A stretch of DNA of 64,000 nucleotides from Limnephilus marmoratus (GCA_917880885.1 OU862927.1:18865450-18929449), one strand, 5' to 3'; positions 21,219 to 33,111 are shown, counted from the stretch's first letter. The notes: generated by a model from the letters alone, not told the origin. Program-made: numbers and translations.

Positions 21219-22762
21219 CAAGGCCGTAGCCAGAGAAAAACTTCGGGGGGGGGGTTTTGTTTGATGGAAGAGTGTTTATAGTCCAGTCAGTGGGGGGTAA
21301 AAAAGGTCTTTACTTGCAAAAGGTCAAGTTGTAGACCTAGGGGGGGGAGGGGGGGAGGTAGAGCTCGGGCCGCCATCTTGGATTGAAGGGGCCAAAATTT
21401 GGTTTTGTCAAAATAATTCCTCAACAGTTGACTTTACAATAAAAATGTCCATTGCAAACTTAAAGAAGACTAAATTACGTACTGTTTTGTTCGAAGTTTT
21501 TTTTATAAATCTTATATACTATAATGACTTACAGCTGTAGAAAGAAGAAAATTTTGACTAAAAATTGTAAAACTCAAGTTTTGTTGATAAATTTTGTAAG
21601 AACATACAATATCATTTTAACGTTTTTCCATTGGTGGATTGACATTAACGCTAAACCATTTAATGTTTGGAAATGAGGTCTGGTCCTGGTTGCATTTTCC
21701 GAGAGCTTCAATAGCACATCTTGGTCGATTTAGTTCAGATTCTTCCAGCCATTTTATCTCTCAATTTTCTAATTCAGCTTTTACAGAGTCCCATTCCAAA
21801 TATTTTTGTAGTCTTCTTGATAATTAAGTTTTTAAATTAATTTTTTTCTCGACATTTTCTTTTAGGCACTTTTCTTTTATTTTGTTTTGCCGAGGACTTG
21901 ATAAAATTTCCAACAGATTTTATAGTACCAATAGTATTTTGAATAGGCTGAACCTGACAAGAATGACATACAGCCAAATTCAACTGCAGTGAGCTGCAAT
22001 GAACGTATAAGGCTTCTGGATGTGACTCACTAATTACTGCCTGCACACCTTTAAAACTTCCTTTCATCGAAGAAGCTCCATTATATCCTTGTTCGATTAA
22101 ATTGCATACGCTAAATACTTTCCTGTTGTATTCTCAACTGTTACAAAAGTTTAAAAATCTTCACGCAAGATAAACACATTCAGCCTTACTAAAAAAACAC
22201 GGCCGACCACCTGTGTTGTTGCAACAACATAAATAAAGCCCGTATATAATAAAACACGATCTGTTACTAATAAGCTTTCTTCCGCGGTCACTCTGTAAAA
22301 ATGAATTTTACATCTAAATGCATTTCTGAATGCATTTTACATCTGACAACGTTATGAATGGCTATAATTTACTTGGTAAAAATGTTTGTATCAATTCTTC
22401 TCCGCAAGGGGCGTTATTGGCAAATTGGAAATGTTTTCAGATACACGCTCGTTTATCAATTGAATAAAATTTTCACGGGGTTTTTTAGTAAAGCTGATTA
22501 TCTTTTAGCTCTGCATATCTCACACAGATGGACGTCTGTTCTTGTCTTGTAGTGAAACATCAGTAGTTCCATCAACCAGTACTGAAAAACATTTTGCAGA
22601 ATTCAGTCTTTGCACCAATTTTTTTCTGGACAATATCACCAATAAGTTAATTTTGTACAATCGGGCGTCGGTAGCGTTTAACATCATATTTTCAGTGTGC
22701 TTTATTAGATTTCGGGGGGGAGGGATCAAACCCCCTTGATCCCCCCCCTGGCTACGGCCTTG
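21219..22762. mobile_element. hAT transposon with 15-bp TIRs and 8-bp TSD
   Basis: The 15-bp terminal inverted repeats are CAAGGCCGTAGCCAG (21219-21233) and its exact complement (22748-22762). The target duplications TATAGAGG (21211-21218) and TATGGAGG (22763-22770) match at 7 of 8 positions. Long G/C runs lie just inside both ends (21244-21254, 21341-21357, 22715-22748). A transposase relic is inside on the minus strand. Confidence 0.88.
21619..22740 (-). pseudogene. hAT transposase relic (ZMYM1/DUF4371-like)
   Basis: Pieces in order on the minus strand: LVQRLNSAKCFSVLVDGTTD (about 22560-22620, the first catalytic Asp region), then GYNGASSMKGSFKGVQAVI (about 22040-22100) followed by ALYVHCSSLQLNLAV, and a C-terminal piece LSRRLQKYLEWDSVKAELEN near 21770-21825. 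This matches the order of DUF4371-type hAT transposases such as those related to ZMYM1. Several frame breaks and stops separate the pieces, and most of the RNase-H-like core between the first two blocks is unreadable. Confidence 0.75.
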
Positions 22763-22770
22763 TATGGAGG

Positions 22771-23394
22771 GGTAGTTCGTGCGTTGGAAGTTCGAGTAGG
22801 AAAGTTGGAGTTCGAGTTGGCCCAGAAATCAATATTATGGAAATCGAAGTATCGCCAGCACAATTGCAGACAACTGATAAGATACAGAGCAATCGCAGCT
22901 GTTCGACGTCCGCCATTTTGGAGGTCGGAGTTCGCAGTTGGAGGGTAGGCTGCAGGGTGGTCGGTAGCCACCCCACGATCGTCGAACCGTCAAAGGCAAT
23001 GGCACACTTGTGTGGTGTGGTGTGTCGTGGCGCGCCAGAAGCACATCTGTTTCATACATTTATTATGGTTAGAGACATATTTGTAGGTTGTGGCGTGTCG
23101 ACAAGCGACGACGATGATTGGTTAATTTGTAGTCACGACACACCACACCACACAAGTGTGTTTCCGCCTGCAAACCGAGTTCTGAGTTGGACGGTTTGAC
23201 CATAAATAAACCACCCGTTTGACGATCGTGTAGTTCCAGCATTAGAGCCATTAGAGCGTACTGTCAACATTATCTAGTGTTGCCACATTCCAAAAATGAA
23301 CAACCCTGTTTCCGGAGTAAAAAAAAAACTTTTTTAATAAACCCCCTCTTTAGGTTGACGAAAACCATATTGAAAAACAAAAACTACGAACGTA
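22771..23394. other. Non-coding stretch with a 27-bp inverted repeat
   Basis: A perfect 27-bp inverted repeat (CACACTTGTGTGGTGTGG... at 23003-23029 and its complement at 23134-23160) surrounds 104 bp. Outer weaker pairing of GATCGTCGAACCGTC (22977) with GACGGTTTGACC and GACGATCGTG (23190-23230) suggests a MITE of about 250 bp. The short G-rich part at 22771-22830 was not recognised. Confidence 0.6.
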
Positions 23395-24230
23395 CTCTAC
23401 CTCTACACTGCTTGCGAAGTTCCTCGACGAAATATTCGGGAAAGTTGACCGAAGTTCGAAGTACGTTGCTACTCTCTCGTTCAACTTCGCGAGAAGCTCA
23501 TTCGCGCGGTGGTGCCGTTACGGCTCGCAATGGGCTCGCACGTCATGGACGCTCAAGTAGCAGCTGCCGTTGCAATGTGCACGCTCGCTTATTATAACTA
23601 TGTACATATTTATCAAACGAAGAAATATAAAAATAAAATAAGGAACTACTAACACAATATTTGGGCAAAAAGCTTCTTATATTATGGCATTAAACTCTAC
23701 AATAAAATACCACTCTCACTCAAAAACCTCAACATTATAACATTTAATTTTCAAATAAAAAGCTGGATACTAAATATAGGGAGATCAGAAATAGAAAATA
23801 TACTGATATCAAATACAGACTAAAGCCAAATCTAGTGAACTGAATTATAAAGAAAACACTTTCTTATTTTATTTATAATTATTTAAAAAATATATGCTAC
23901 ATGATAGGTATATGTTATGTCTATTTCATATTAATTTCTTATAATTAAATTATAATATGTAAGTGAAATCCACAGCACGGGAGATCCGAGTGAGAATATC
24001 ATTATCTCTACTTGTTACTAAGAAATGAAGACAATAAACCATTATTATTATTATTATTTATTGACGCATCTTTTTTTCTACGGTAGCTCCTGTACATAGC
24101 AAAAAGCGAATCCTTCTTTTTCTTTAATTCGTCTCCGGGTAATTCTAACATGCCCTGGTCGCAGGAGCAAATTCTGTTGCTCCTGCGACCACTGTATTCC
24201 ACTCATAATCGTGCCGTATGACAATACTAA
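23395..24230 (+). repeat. Composite repeat unit 1 of 3 (LINE 3' end)
   Basis: First of three tandem, highly similar units that begin CTCTACCTCTACACTG. The 5' 250 bp are GC-richer with internal inverted segments (CTCGCGAAGTT / AACTTCGCGAGAAG). Then comes the C-terminus of a jockey/CR1-like RT (23671-23823): YYGIKLYNKIPLSLKNL, then FNFQIKSWILN, stop. A 3' region follows with a (TTA)n tract and a hairpin of CCTGGTCGCAGGAGCAA with TTGCTCCTGCGACC (about 24151-24190). Confidence 0.8.
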
Positions 24231-25156
24231 CTCTACCTCTACACTGCTCGCGAAGTTCCTCGACGAAATATTCGGGAAAGTTGACCGAAGTTCGAAGTAC
24301 GTTGCTACACTCTCGTTCAACTTCGCGAGAAGCTCATTCGCGCGGTGGTGCCGTTACGGCTCGCACGTCATGGACGCTCAAGTAGCAGCTGCCGTTGCAA
24401 TGTGCACGCTCGCTTATTATAACTATGTACATATTTATCAAACGAAGAAATATAAAAATAAAATAAGGAACTACTAACACAATATTTGGGCAAAAAGCTT
24501 CTTATATTATGGCATTAAACTCTACAATAAAATACCACTCTCACTCAAAAACCTCAACATTATAACATTTAATTTTCAAATAAAAAGCTGGATACTAAAT
24601 ATAGGGAGATCAGAAATAGAAAATATACTGATATCAAATACAGACTAAAGCCAAATCTAGTGAACTGAATTATAAAGAAAACACTATCTTATTTTGTTTA
24701 TAATTATTTAAAAAAATATATGCTACATGATATATGTTATGTCTATTTCATATTAATTTCTTATAATTAAATTATAATATGTAAGTGAAATCCACAGCAC
24801 GGGAGATCCGAGTGAGAATATCATTATCTCTACTTGTTACTAAGAAATGAAGACCATTTTTTTTCTACGGTAGCTCCTGTACATAGCAAAAAGCGAATCC
24901 TTCTTTTTCTTTAATTCGTCTACGGGTAATTCTAACATGCCCTGGTCGCAGGAGCAACAGAATTTGCTCCTGCGACCACTGTATTCCACTCATAATCGTG
25001 CCGTATGACAATACTAATAAAAAATAATTACTAGCACGCACGTCTATTCACGACGACGTATTGAAGCGAACTGAAGTTAACCGAGTAGTGTAGAGAGGCA
25101 CTTCGTGCAACCTCGAGTCCTTTGACTCGGGCACAAAAACCGACAAAAACTGGCCA
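24231..25156 (+). repeat. Composite repeat unit 2 of 3
   Basis: Second unit, with the same order. The RT C-terminus is at 24496-24648. It lacks the (TTA)n tract of unit 1 near 24860 but has an extra 3' part (about 25025-25150) containing GAGTAGTGTAGAGAGGC. That part is roughly inverted relative to the unit start and could be the other terminal repeat of a DNA element. Confidence 0.8.
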
Positions 25157-26085
25157 CTCTACCTCTACACTGCTCGCGAAGTTCCTCGACGAAATATTCG
25201 GGAAAGTTGACCGAAGTTCGAAGTACGTTGCTACACTCTCGTTCAACTTCGCGAGAAGCTCATTCGCGCGGTGGTGCCGTTATGGCTCGCACGTCATGGA
25301 CGCTCAAGTAGCAGCTGCCGTTGCAATGTGCACGCTCGCTTATTATAACTATTTGTACATATTTATCAAACGAAGAAATATAAAAATAAAATAAGGAACT
25401 ACTAACACAATATTTGGCCAAAAAGCTTCTTATATTATGGCATTAAACTCTACAATAAAATACCACTCTCACTCAAAAACCTCAACATTATAACATTTAA
25501 TTTTCAAATAAAAAGCTGGATACTAAATATAGGGAGATCAGAAATAGAAAATATACTGATATCAAATACAGACTAAAGCCAAATCTAGTGAACTGAATTA
25601 TAAAGAAAACACTATCTTATTTTATTTATAATTATTTAAAAAATATATGCTACATGATATATGTTATGTCTATTTCATATTAATTTCTTATAATTAAATT
25701 ATAATATGTAAGTGAAATCCACAGCACGGGAGATCCGAGTGAGAATATCATTATCTCTACTTGTTACTAAGAAATGAAGACATAAACCATTATTATTATT
25801 ATTATTTATTGACGCATCTTTTTTTCTACGGTAGCTCCTGTACATAGCAAAAAGCGAATCCTTCTTTTTCTTTAATTCGTCTACGGGTAATTCTAACACT
25901 GTATTCCACTCATAATCGTGCCGTATGACAATACTAATAAAAATAATTAATAGCGCGCACGTCTATTCACGACGACGTATTGAAGCGAACTGAAGTTAAC
26001 CGAGTAGTGTAGAGAGGCACTTCGTGTAGGCACTTCGTGCAACCTCGAGTCCTTTGATTCGGGCACAAAAACCGACAAAAACTGG
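25157..26085 (+). repeat. Composite repeat unit 3 of 3
   Basis: Third unit, with RT C-terminus at 25424-25576 and the (TTA)n tract present. The CAGGAGCAA hairpin is deleted (near 25897). It ends with the same 3' extension as unit 2 plus a short internal repeat GGCACTTCGTG (26016, 26030). Confidence 0.8.
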
Positions 26086-26522
26086 AGGTCGCCCGAGACG
26101 AGCCAAGGTTGGACGAAATTAGACGAAGTTAGACGAAGTGCCCCTCCGCACTATCGTATTCGGCTAACCTCGTTCAACTTCGCGAATAGTGTGGAGCAGC
26201 AATGGCCCGACGGAATTATTCGAGAATAATTGAGAACAATATATATAAAGCCGCGGCAGTGATGCCAACTTAGCAACTTTATAGCTAGATCTAGCTATTA
26301 TTTGATGTCAGACAGCTACATTTTAATGAAACTTGTAGCTAAACTTTTTAGCTACTTTTTATAGCAACTTTTCATCATTGTTTGACATTTCGATTTTGTC
26401 ATGAGATGTGAGGCTATGGAGCAAGGAGAATATAAAACGCTACGTCGTACAGTAAAAAGTAAAACCAAACGCGACTCTATGGTCATAGACGCTATGGTCT
26501 ATGGTATAAGTGGCGTTGGCCG

Positions 26523-26708
26523 GAAAATAGGGCCGTTTACACGCACACTTCGGAGCGACCGAGTCCCGCGCCACTTCAGGCCGCTGCGCAGAAAAGTAAA
26601 GACCGATAGGTTTACAGCGCAGTTCACTGTGAGACTTTTCTGCGCGGTGGCCTGAAGTGGCGCGGGACTCGGTCGCTCCGAAGTGTGCGTGTAAACGGCG
26701 CTATTCCC
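26523..26708. mobile_element. Foldback MITE, copy 1
   Basis: Near-perfect inverted arms of about 75 bp (GCCGTTTACACGCACACTTC... and its complement ending at 26700) around a short centre TTTACAGCGCAGTTCACTGTG. A diverged relative with the same centre lies at 37592-37767, and a half copy of the centre and one arm at 58710-58765. The family is defined by three occurrences in this window. Confidence 0.8.
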
Positions 26709-27404
26709 TGTCTCCTGCTGCACTAGCTCTCCCTTTTTGGAGTACAGTGCAGTGTTACCGAAACCAAAACTTCAAAATCGGGAGAATTTTCGCCTAAAAA
26801 TCGGGAGAAAACGGAAAAAATTTGAAGAAATCGGGAGATGACTAGAATTATTTTAGTAAAACTTCTCCCTTGTCAATAATTCGAATCCCTTTTATTATTG
26901 CGAAGCAGAACCTTAACAACAAACGAAAAACCCACAAGCAGCGCCGTCAATCCGATTACTGTAGATGTTGCCTGTGGAATAACGCAATTTTCCCTAACGT
27001 TCAACGGGGACTTATTTCACGTCTGGCAACTCAGCACGAAATTTTGTGAACTGTCACCCTTCACTTAACGATACGCCAAATTCATTTAATACCTACTTTC
27101 TTTTAAAAGTGAACAACATTCATATAAGTAACAATCTTTTAATCAATAAGTAATAATTTTAATTTTATTAAGGAACCAATAAACCACCTCATGGGCTTTT
27201 TCAAAACACCTCTCACCTGGCGACAGATACTTGATAACGATACACTGTTTAGTTATCCTTTATCGAAATACCTACTAATATCTCAGTCTAATCACCAAAA
27301 ACAAAAATAAAGTGCATGGACCATATTAAAATGTTATTGAAATTATTACTGTTATGAAATATTTAGGAGTTATATTATATTAAAATTTAACCATTAAACA
27401 TTTT

Positions 27405-28240
27405 CATGTTCCGACTGCAACTATTCTTTTTCTTAAAAGGAACATTTAAAAGTCCACAAGCCGTGTCATAGTGGAGAAAAACCCTTTTCGTGTTCTGACT
27501 GCAACTATTCATGTTCTTGAAAGTCACAATTTAATATTCACAATTCAATGTGGAGAAAAACCTTTTTTATGTTCCGATTGCAACTATTTATGTTCTCAAA
27601 AGGAACATTTAATAGTTCACAAGCCGTCTCATAGTGGAGAAAACCTTTTACATGTTCCGACTGTAACTATTCATGTTCTATAAAGTGACAACTTAAAATC
27701 CACAAGCCGTCTCACAGTGGAGAAAACCTTATACATGTTCCGACTGCAACTATTCATGTCCTCGAAAGTGACAATTTTTATATCATCAACAAGCCGTCTC
27801 GCAGTGGAAAAAAACCTTTTGTATGTTCCGATTGCAATTATTTATGTGCTAAAAAGGAGACTTTAAAAATTCACAAGTGAACTCATAGTGGAGAAAAACC
27901 ATTTTCATGTTCAGACTGCAACTATTCACGTTTTCAAAAGGAATATTTAACAGTCCACAAGCCGTCTCACAGTGGAGAAAACATTTTACATGTTCCGTCT
28001 GCAACTATTCATGTTCTCGAAAGTGACAATTTAAAATCCACATGCTGACTCACTGTGGAGAAAAACCTTTCTTATGTTCCGACTGCAACTATTCATCTTC
28101 TCAAAAGGAACATTTAGAAGTCCACAAGCCGTCTCACAGTGAAAATAACCTTTTTCATATTCCGACTGCAACTATTCATCTTCTCAAAAGGAACATTTAA
28201 AAGTCCGCAAGCCGTCTCACAGGGGAAAAAACCTTTTTTA
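27405..28240 (+). pseudogene. Tandem C2H2 zinc-finger array, decayed (about ten fingers)
   Basis: Ten tandem repeats of about 80-85 bp, each containing TGTTC(C/T)GA(C/T)TGCAACTA. Where readable a unit gives CSDCNYLCSQKEHLIVHKPS with a following H, that is C-x2-C-x12-H-x3-H, joined by an HSGEKPF linker, the canonical Kruppel-type finger and linker. Repeat starts lie near 27405, 27490, 27569, 27651, 27734, 27821, 27907, 27988, 28074 and 28157. Units drift between frames, and some linkers have lost a base (GGAGAAAACC against GGAGAAAAACC), so no long product is possible now. A KRAB, BTB or ZAD domain was not seen. Confidence 0.85.
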
Positions 28241-28329
28241 ATGAATGTTTGAAATTTAATCCTTGCCAAAATGTTAACCTAAAAAAATTGCTTTAAATAT
28301 GTTGTTAATATATATTTTTTTTTTACATG

Positions 28330-28655
28330 AAGTCCACACAGGAGGCCCTGAGGAAAATAATTTCCCCGAGGGCCTATGTCATCTTTGGGGATGCTGTGTG
28401 GAGGGTTTTTTTAGGGAAAGGAAGGAGAGGAGAGTTCTTGGAAGGAAAAGGGTGTAAGGGGTGGGTAGGAATCTGGGGTTTAGTGTGTCCTGGTCATCAG
28501 GCCTAGACAAACCTCATCCCATGAACCCGGGCACCCCTGCTAAATCACCAAACGTAGCGAACCACTTGGGGTGACCTATGGCAGAGGTGTTGGTTTTCCA
28601 ATAAAGGTTCCCGGGGCGGCGGTACCCATTCCCGCCTCCCAAATTGTTATATCCG
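28330..28655 (+). repeat. Dispersed repeat family A, copy inside the zinc-finger hAT
   Basis: Runs from GAAGTCCACACAGGAGGCC to CCCGCCTCCCAAATTG and is the longest plus-strand copy. Its left part GGCCCTGAGGAAAATAATTT matches the outer end of the inverted copy at 7085-7440, helping to define the family boundary. Confidence 0.75.
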
Positions 28656-29430
28656 AATATAAGTAAGCATCCAGCACTTATTCTGTGAGTGTTCGGTAGT
28701 ACCTATTTAAGCGAGCGGATGTTTTCCGTTTTGAAAATAAATAAGAACAAACATCGCTCAAGGTTTACGGATGAGCATCTCCAATTGATTCTTAAAATAT
28801 CTACTTACCACGAATATGACACCCGACTTAAAAAATAAGAGAAGTCAGGTGTCTGGCTCAAGATAATTTACCATTTTACCCTCGTTTTTGACTTGAATGA
28901 AAATTTATAATAACTAGGTACTTACATATCTAACTAAATAAAGATTTAAACATTTGAGCAGGGGTTTTAATTTTGAGACTGGCCCGCTTACACACGCAAA
29001 ATCTTATAAATCGCCCTTAAAAATCCACTTTGACACCCCTCCGTTACGTAATAAATTATAATTTCCAGCTCATAATTCATAATTGATCGATGATCGGTTT
29101 GTATGGGTCTATAATAGAGATATGCTTAGATTGCAGAATTTTGTAATTATTCTGGTCAATACCCGAATCCGGGGAATATTTTTTTTTAACCACAGACAAT
29201 AATTTGCCTTTTGAGCGGACCATAAACAAAGAATTGACGAGAAACGACAAATCGCTGGGAACTTTGAAAAATCGGGAGATTTTGATGCCATTCCGGTAGA
29301 TCGGGAGATGAAGTGAAAACTCGGGAGATCTCCCGCGAAATCGGGAGCTTCGGTAACACTGGTACAGTGCCACAAACTTTGATATATCTATGACATATTT
29401 GTTCACAACTAGCGACACCACCACCGGAAC

Positions 29431-29720
29431 CATAGGCGGATTTAGGGGGGGGGGGGGGGGCACGGGGGCCCAGACGATATTTTTGTGTACTGTGGAGATT
29501 CCATCACAGTACATACTTAGAAGCAAAAACTGTCTTTATTGTACATTTAATTTTTTCTATTGTTTTGACACTTTCATAAATCTTCCTATATATACTTGAA
29601 CTTGTAACCGTCCGCCCCTTGTGCCCCCCCCCCCCCCTCGAAAAAATCCTGAATTGTTGATTTTTTTGCCCGTCCGCCCCTTGTGCCCCCCCCCAGAAAC
29701 AAATCCTGGATCCGCCCTTG
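29431..29720. mobile_element. hAT MITE, 290 bp, perfect TSD
   Basis: Perfect 8-bp TSD ACCGGAAC (29423-29430 and 29721-29728). The ends are CATAGGCGGATTTAGG and the complement of CAAGGGCGGATCCAGG. A run of 17 G follows the left end. The right part has a local direct duplication of CCGTCCGCCCCTTGTGCCC (29609 and 29671), each followed by a C run. Confidence 0.88.
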
Positions 29721-29901
29721 ACCGGAACAGATAACTTTGCGGCACTGTAATATTGTTCTGTGCGCTAGCAAGCTACGACAGACAGAATACAATCAAAATA
29801 GTACGCACTACTCTTATTCTACCTTGTGTTGTTTTGTTTTATCCATATTAAACCTGGAAATAAAAAAAGATTGTCAGAATTTGTCATTTTATTGTAACTT
29901 A

Positions 29902-30060
29902 GGGAACGTACCCATACTACGTGACACGTTTAGGGGGGGGGGGTCTTCAAAATACCACGCTTGGTACAAATGAGCGGCGGAGTGCTTAGGTTTTGGGTCA
30001 CCGGGGGGGGGGGGGGTTAAAAATTGCAAAAAGTTGGTCACGTTGCATGGCTACGTTCCC
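29902..30060. mobile_element. 159-bp MITE with TTA target duplication
   Basis: Ends GGGAACGTACCCAT...ACGTGAC and the complement GGGAACGTAGCCATGCAACGTGAC, flanked by TTA at 29899-29901 and 30061-30063. A 3-bp TTA duplication fits PIF/Harbinger MITEs. Two G runs (29934-29943 and 30003-30016) lie inside. Confidence 0.8.
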
Positions 30061-30587
30061 TTATAGCCGGTTCACACGGTTCAACTTTAGTTGATCAACT
30101 CGACACTTGAAAGCATATTGACAGGTGTGAACCTTCTTTCAACAAAGTTGAACAAGTTTTTTGTTGACTAGCTAAAGTTGATAACCCGTCTACTTTTGAC
30201 GTTCAAGTATGATCGCGCCATCTTGGTTACCATAGTTACTCGCGTGCACAACTAGACGTCAAACATTTATGTCCATATTCGTTAGACATTCCTACTATTC
30301 CTAGTTCTACTGTCATGGAATCCGTCTCAACGAAAAAATATTTGAAATGGTCGGATGATTTGATGTTCAGATTTATGCATCCCTGTCTTTGGGATCAAAA
30401 GCAAGAAGTGTACACAAATAGAAATGCCCGTGATACTCAGTCCTGGATTTGTCAATAGGCCTTATAGGCCGCGGCCTAGGGGCGGCAGAGTTCAGGGGGC
30501 GGCGCTCGCTTGCTTTGGTGAGCCATTAAGTTTGTATACGATTATAAAAAAGTCACTGTGGATAGATAAGAGTTTTCTATCTATAAA

Positions 30588-30797
30588 CCTTTAGACGAGA
30601 CCGCGTATTGGTATCGTTCAATGCTCAACGGTCCAATATGGGACCGGTGGTGGTGCGAATATTTCACAAAAAGTGCTTTGGCAGTGGGCTACCCTTTAGA
30701 CGAGACCGCGTATTGGTATCGTTCAATGCTCAACGGTCCAATATGGGACCGGTGGTGGTGCGAATATTTCACAAAAAGTGCTTTGGCAGTGGGCTAC
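30588..30797 (+). repeat. 105-bp tandem duplication
   Basis: Two adjacent, apparently identical 105-bp units, each starting near CTTTAGACGAGACCGCG and ending GCAGTGGGCTACC. A diverged piece of the unit (GTGCGAATATTTCACAAAAA) recurs at 31725-31770, just before the nested hAT at 31784. Confidence 0.95.
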
Positions 30798-31045
30798 CTT
30801 TATTGCACGCGGTGCACGAGCGTTTAAGGGGGGAAATAGGGGTGGGACGACGATTTTTAGTGATTTTCATGATTTTTTTAACACATAAGGAATACATATT
30901 TTTTATTTATACCTTGAGGTCATTTTGTACATACATTCAAGAGTATATTCTAAAATTTTCAAATATTTTCCTCAAAAAATAACGGAGATATCAGCTACAG
31001 CGCATTATAAATCGCCATCCGACAGGACAATTTGTATAACTCCTG

Positions 31046-31284
31046 GGTATCTAGCATGGTCGATCGATATAGGTTTTATCGAAAATGTCGGTAACTTGCC
31101 ATCGCTCCCGAGCACAACTGCAGACCGCTAACGAACAAACAATAGTTCACAATGACTAGGGGTTTCTAATATATTTGACGTAAACTTTTGTTTATTCGTT
31201 AGCGGCCTGCAGTCGTGCTCGGGAGCGATCGCAAGTTACCGACATTTTCAATAAAACCTATATCGATCGACCATGCTAGGGGGC
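31046..31284. repeat. Foldback with about 90-bp arms
   Basis: The left arm from TATCTAGCATGGTCGATCG to CGCTAACGAACAAAC (31046-31140) pairs with the right arm from GTTTATTCGTTAGCGG to CGATCGACCATGCTAG (31189-31278). About 50 bp of loop lie between them. Mismatches are few. Confidence 0.85.
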
Positions 31285-31783
31285 CTGGAGGTCACAATTT
31301 TTATCCGAAATCAATTTTTAAAAAATATTTACTTTTTTTATAAGTGTTTCTTCTATTTGAACCTCACTGATATCCGTGAACCTGAAGAGAAATAACCTAA
31401 CTGAAAAATATTAAAATTTTGTACGATTTTTACTATTCATTTTGTGCCATAACAAAACAGTTAAAATAAAAATATTGTGTAGGATTTGTATAAATAAACC
31501 ATGTGCTAAGTTTGATAACGATTGATCAACAACTGTAGGAGCTAGAGGTTACACAAATTCGAAAAAAGTATTTTCGAGAAAAATGCGTTTTAAAATAAGA
31601 GTGGCAGTAAAATAGTGGTAGTTCGACCGAGGGACACTCACTTAAACGCAAATAACTTTTAAATGGTGTGGAATTTTGGTTTGAAATTTTCAGAATATAT
31701 TTTTGAATAGTTCTATCATCGACCTGTGCGAATATTTCACAAAAAATGCTTGGGTAGTTTGCTACCTCTATTTGGTTACTTAA

Positions 31784-32449
31784 CATGGGCGTAGCCAGGG
31801 GGGGGGGGGGGTTTGGGGGTTCAAACCCCCCCCCCCCCGAAAAGTTAAAATATCAACATCAATAATATTAAAATAAGGAGAGTTAATAGAATGTTATTTG
31901 TAACACTGACATCTCAAAATGATATTATGTATCTAAAAAGATAAAGAAATACAATAATTTAACTTTTAAGATCCGTTTTTTCGGTGAATGCGTTTGATTT
32001 TTTTTTTAAATTCCGTTTCTAATTTCCGTTTCTAATCAGTGGTAAGTGTATACGTACTTTGAAATTATTATTTTACTTAGCAACAAGTGTTAAATAAACA
32101 TATATCAGGATAAGTGTTACAGACAGGTGTTAGTGTATTGTGATTAGTGTTACAGTCAGTCAGCATAAATGTGATTATTAGAATAATTTGACTGCTTAAA
32201 ATGTTTTAACATGTACTACTAACGTGTATTATGTATTTTGTTTTGAAAAGTTTTATTTTCTATACACATTTATTACTTTAATTTTATTTAAAAAAAATAA
32301 GTAGTTACATAGAAAATAAAAATTTTCAAAGCAAATTCAAAGTCCGACAATACCCCCCCCCCCCCCCCCCCCCCGACAATAGTTTAGCACTTTCAGTAGT
32401 TTTGTTTTCTTGAACCCTCCCCGAAACTAAAACCTGGCTACGCCCGTGG
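31784..32449. mobile_element. hAT MITE nested in a hAT
   Basis: Ends CATGGGCGTAGCCAGG and the complement CCTGGCTACGCCCGTG (32433-32448). The approximate target duplication is GGTTACTTA (31774-31782) and GGTTACTAT (32450-32458). Long G and C runs are inside: G14 then C14 at 31797-31847, and a C run of about 20 near 32351. No coding sequence was seen. Confidence 0.75.
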
Positions 32450-32769
32450 GGTTACTATCTATTGATGTACTGACTGTATCTCATTTTTATGGATCTCTTC
32501 CCGAGTTTATTATACCAGAGCAAGAAAACTTGAATTAATTCGAAGAAAGTGCAATTGAAATGAACGCACTTTAGTAATATCAGGGCGACATTAAGAGTAA
32601 GATGGCCCTAAGAGAAAAAAAAACTTTATAGACGAAACATCTAAGAAGGATATTGAAACAACTGAGAGGAATCCATAATGCATATATAAACTTCAAAGAA
32701 AAATTTTCATTTAAAAACAAACGGGTGAACTTTCAACACAAAGAGTCTCAGAAAAAGCTGTCTCTTGTG

Positions 32770-33111
32770 CTATATTATACAATGATTTAGAAGACGATTT
32801 AGTTCAGGAATGTGTACACCTTCACGGTCACATTTCCTCTAATAAGACGGCAGAGAATCTTTTTAAGGAAAGTTTTTGAGGAAACAATCTCTGTGCAACG
32901 TTTACCCAAACTTGGATATAGCTCTCCGCGTCGTACTTTGCACTCCGGTCACAAATTGTTCTGGAGGAAGGAGTTTTTCCTGATTAAAGCGAGTGAAGAA
33001 TTACCAAAGGTCTTCATTATCGCTAGAAAAACTTTACCCTTTGGATCTTCTATGCATATAAGCAGACCTAATGAATGCTATGAACCTATTATGGATGATT
33101 TTGTCAAATAA
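32770..33111 (+). pseudogene. hAT-like transposase C-terminal relic
   Basis: Reads LYNDLEDDLVQECVHLHGHI, then NLFKESF, stop or shift, then ETISVQRLPKLGYSSPRRTL and continues open to 33111. The LEDDLVQEC segment resembles the region before the C-terminal dimerisation domain of ZMYM1-type hAT transposases. No catalytic residues are identifiable. Moderate to low certainty. Confidence 0.4.

Larger units (their letters stand above)
26750..29361. mobile_element. hAT-type element carrying a C2H2 zinc-finger array
   Basis: TIRs CAGTGTTACCGAA (26750-26762) and TTCGGTAACACTG (29349-29361), with a perfect 8-bp TSD GTACAGTG on each side (26742-26749, 29362-29369). Both subterminal regions carry repeats of (A)TCGGGAGA: three on the left (26777-26840), five or so on the right (29269-29348), as expected of hAT transposase-binding sites. 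Inside is a decayed zinc-finger array (27405-28240) and a family A repeat (28330-28655). No transposase was recognised, so this is a non-autonomous element that contains, or was hit by, host-like coding sequence. Confidence 0.88.

Noticed and set aside
22837..23199. 120-codon plus-strand frame
   Set aside because: It runs through the 27-bp inverted repeat of a probable MITE and has low-complexity translation.
27405..28240. CRISPR-like regular repeats
   Set aside because: The 80-bp periodicity is coding (C2H2 fingers), with no spacers and a eukaryotic context.
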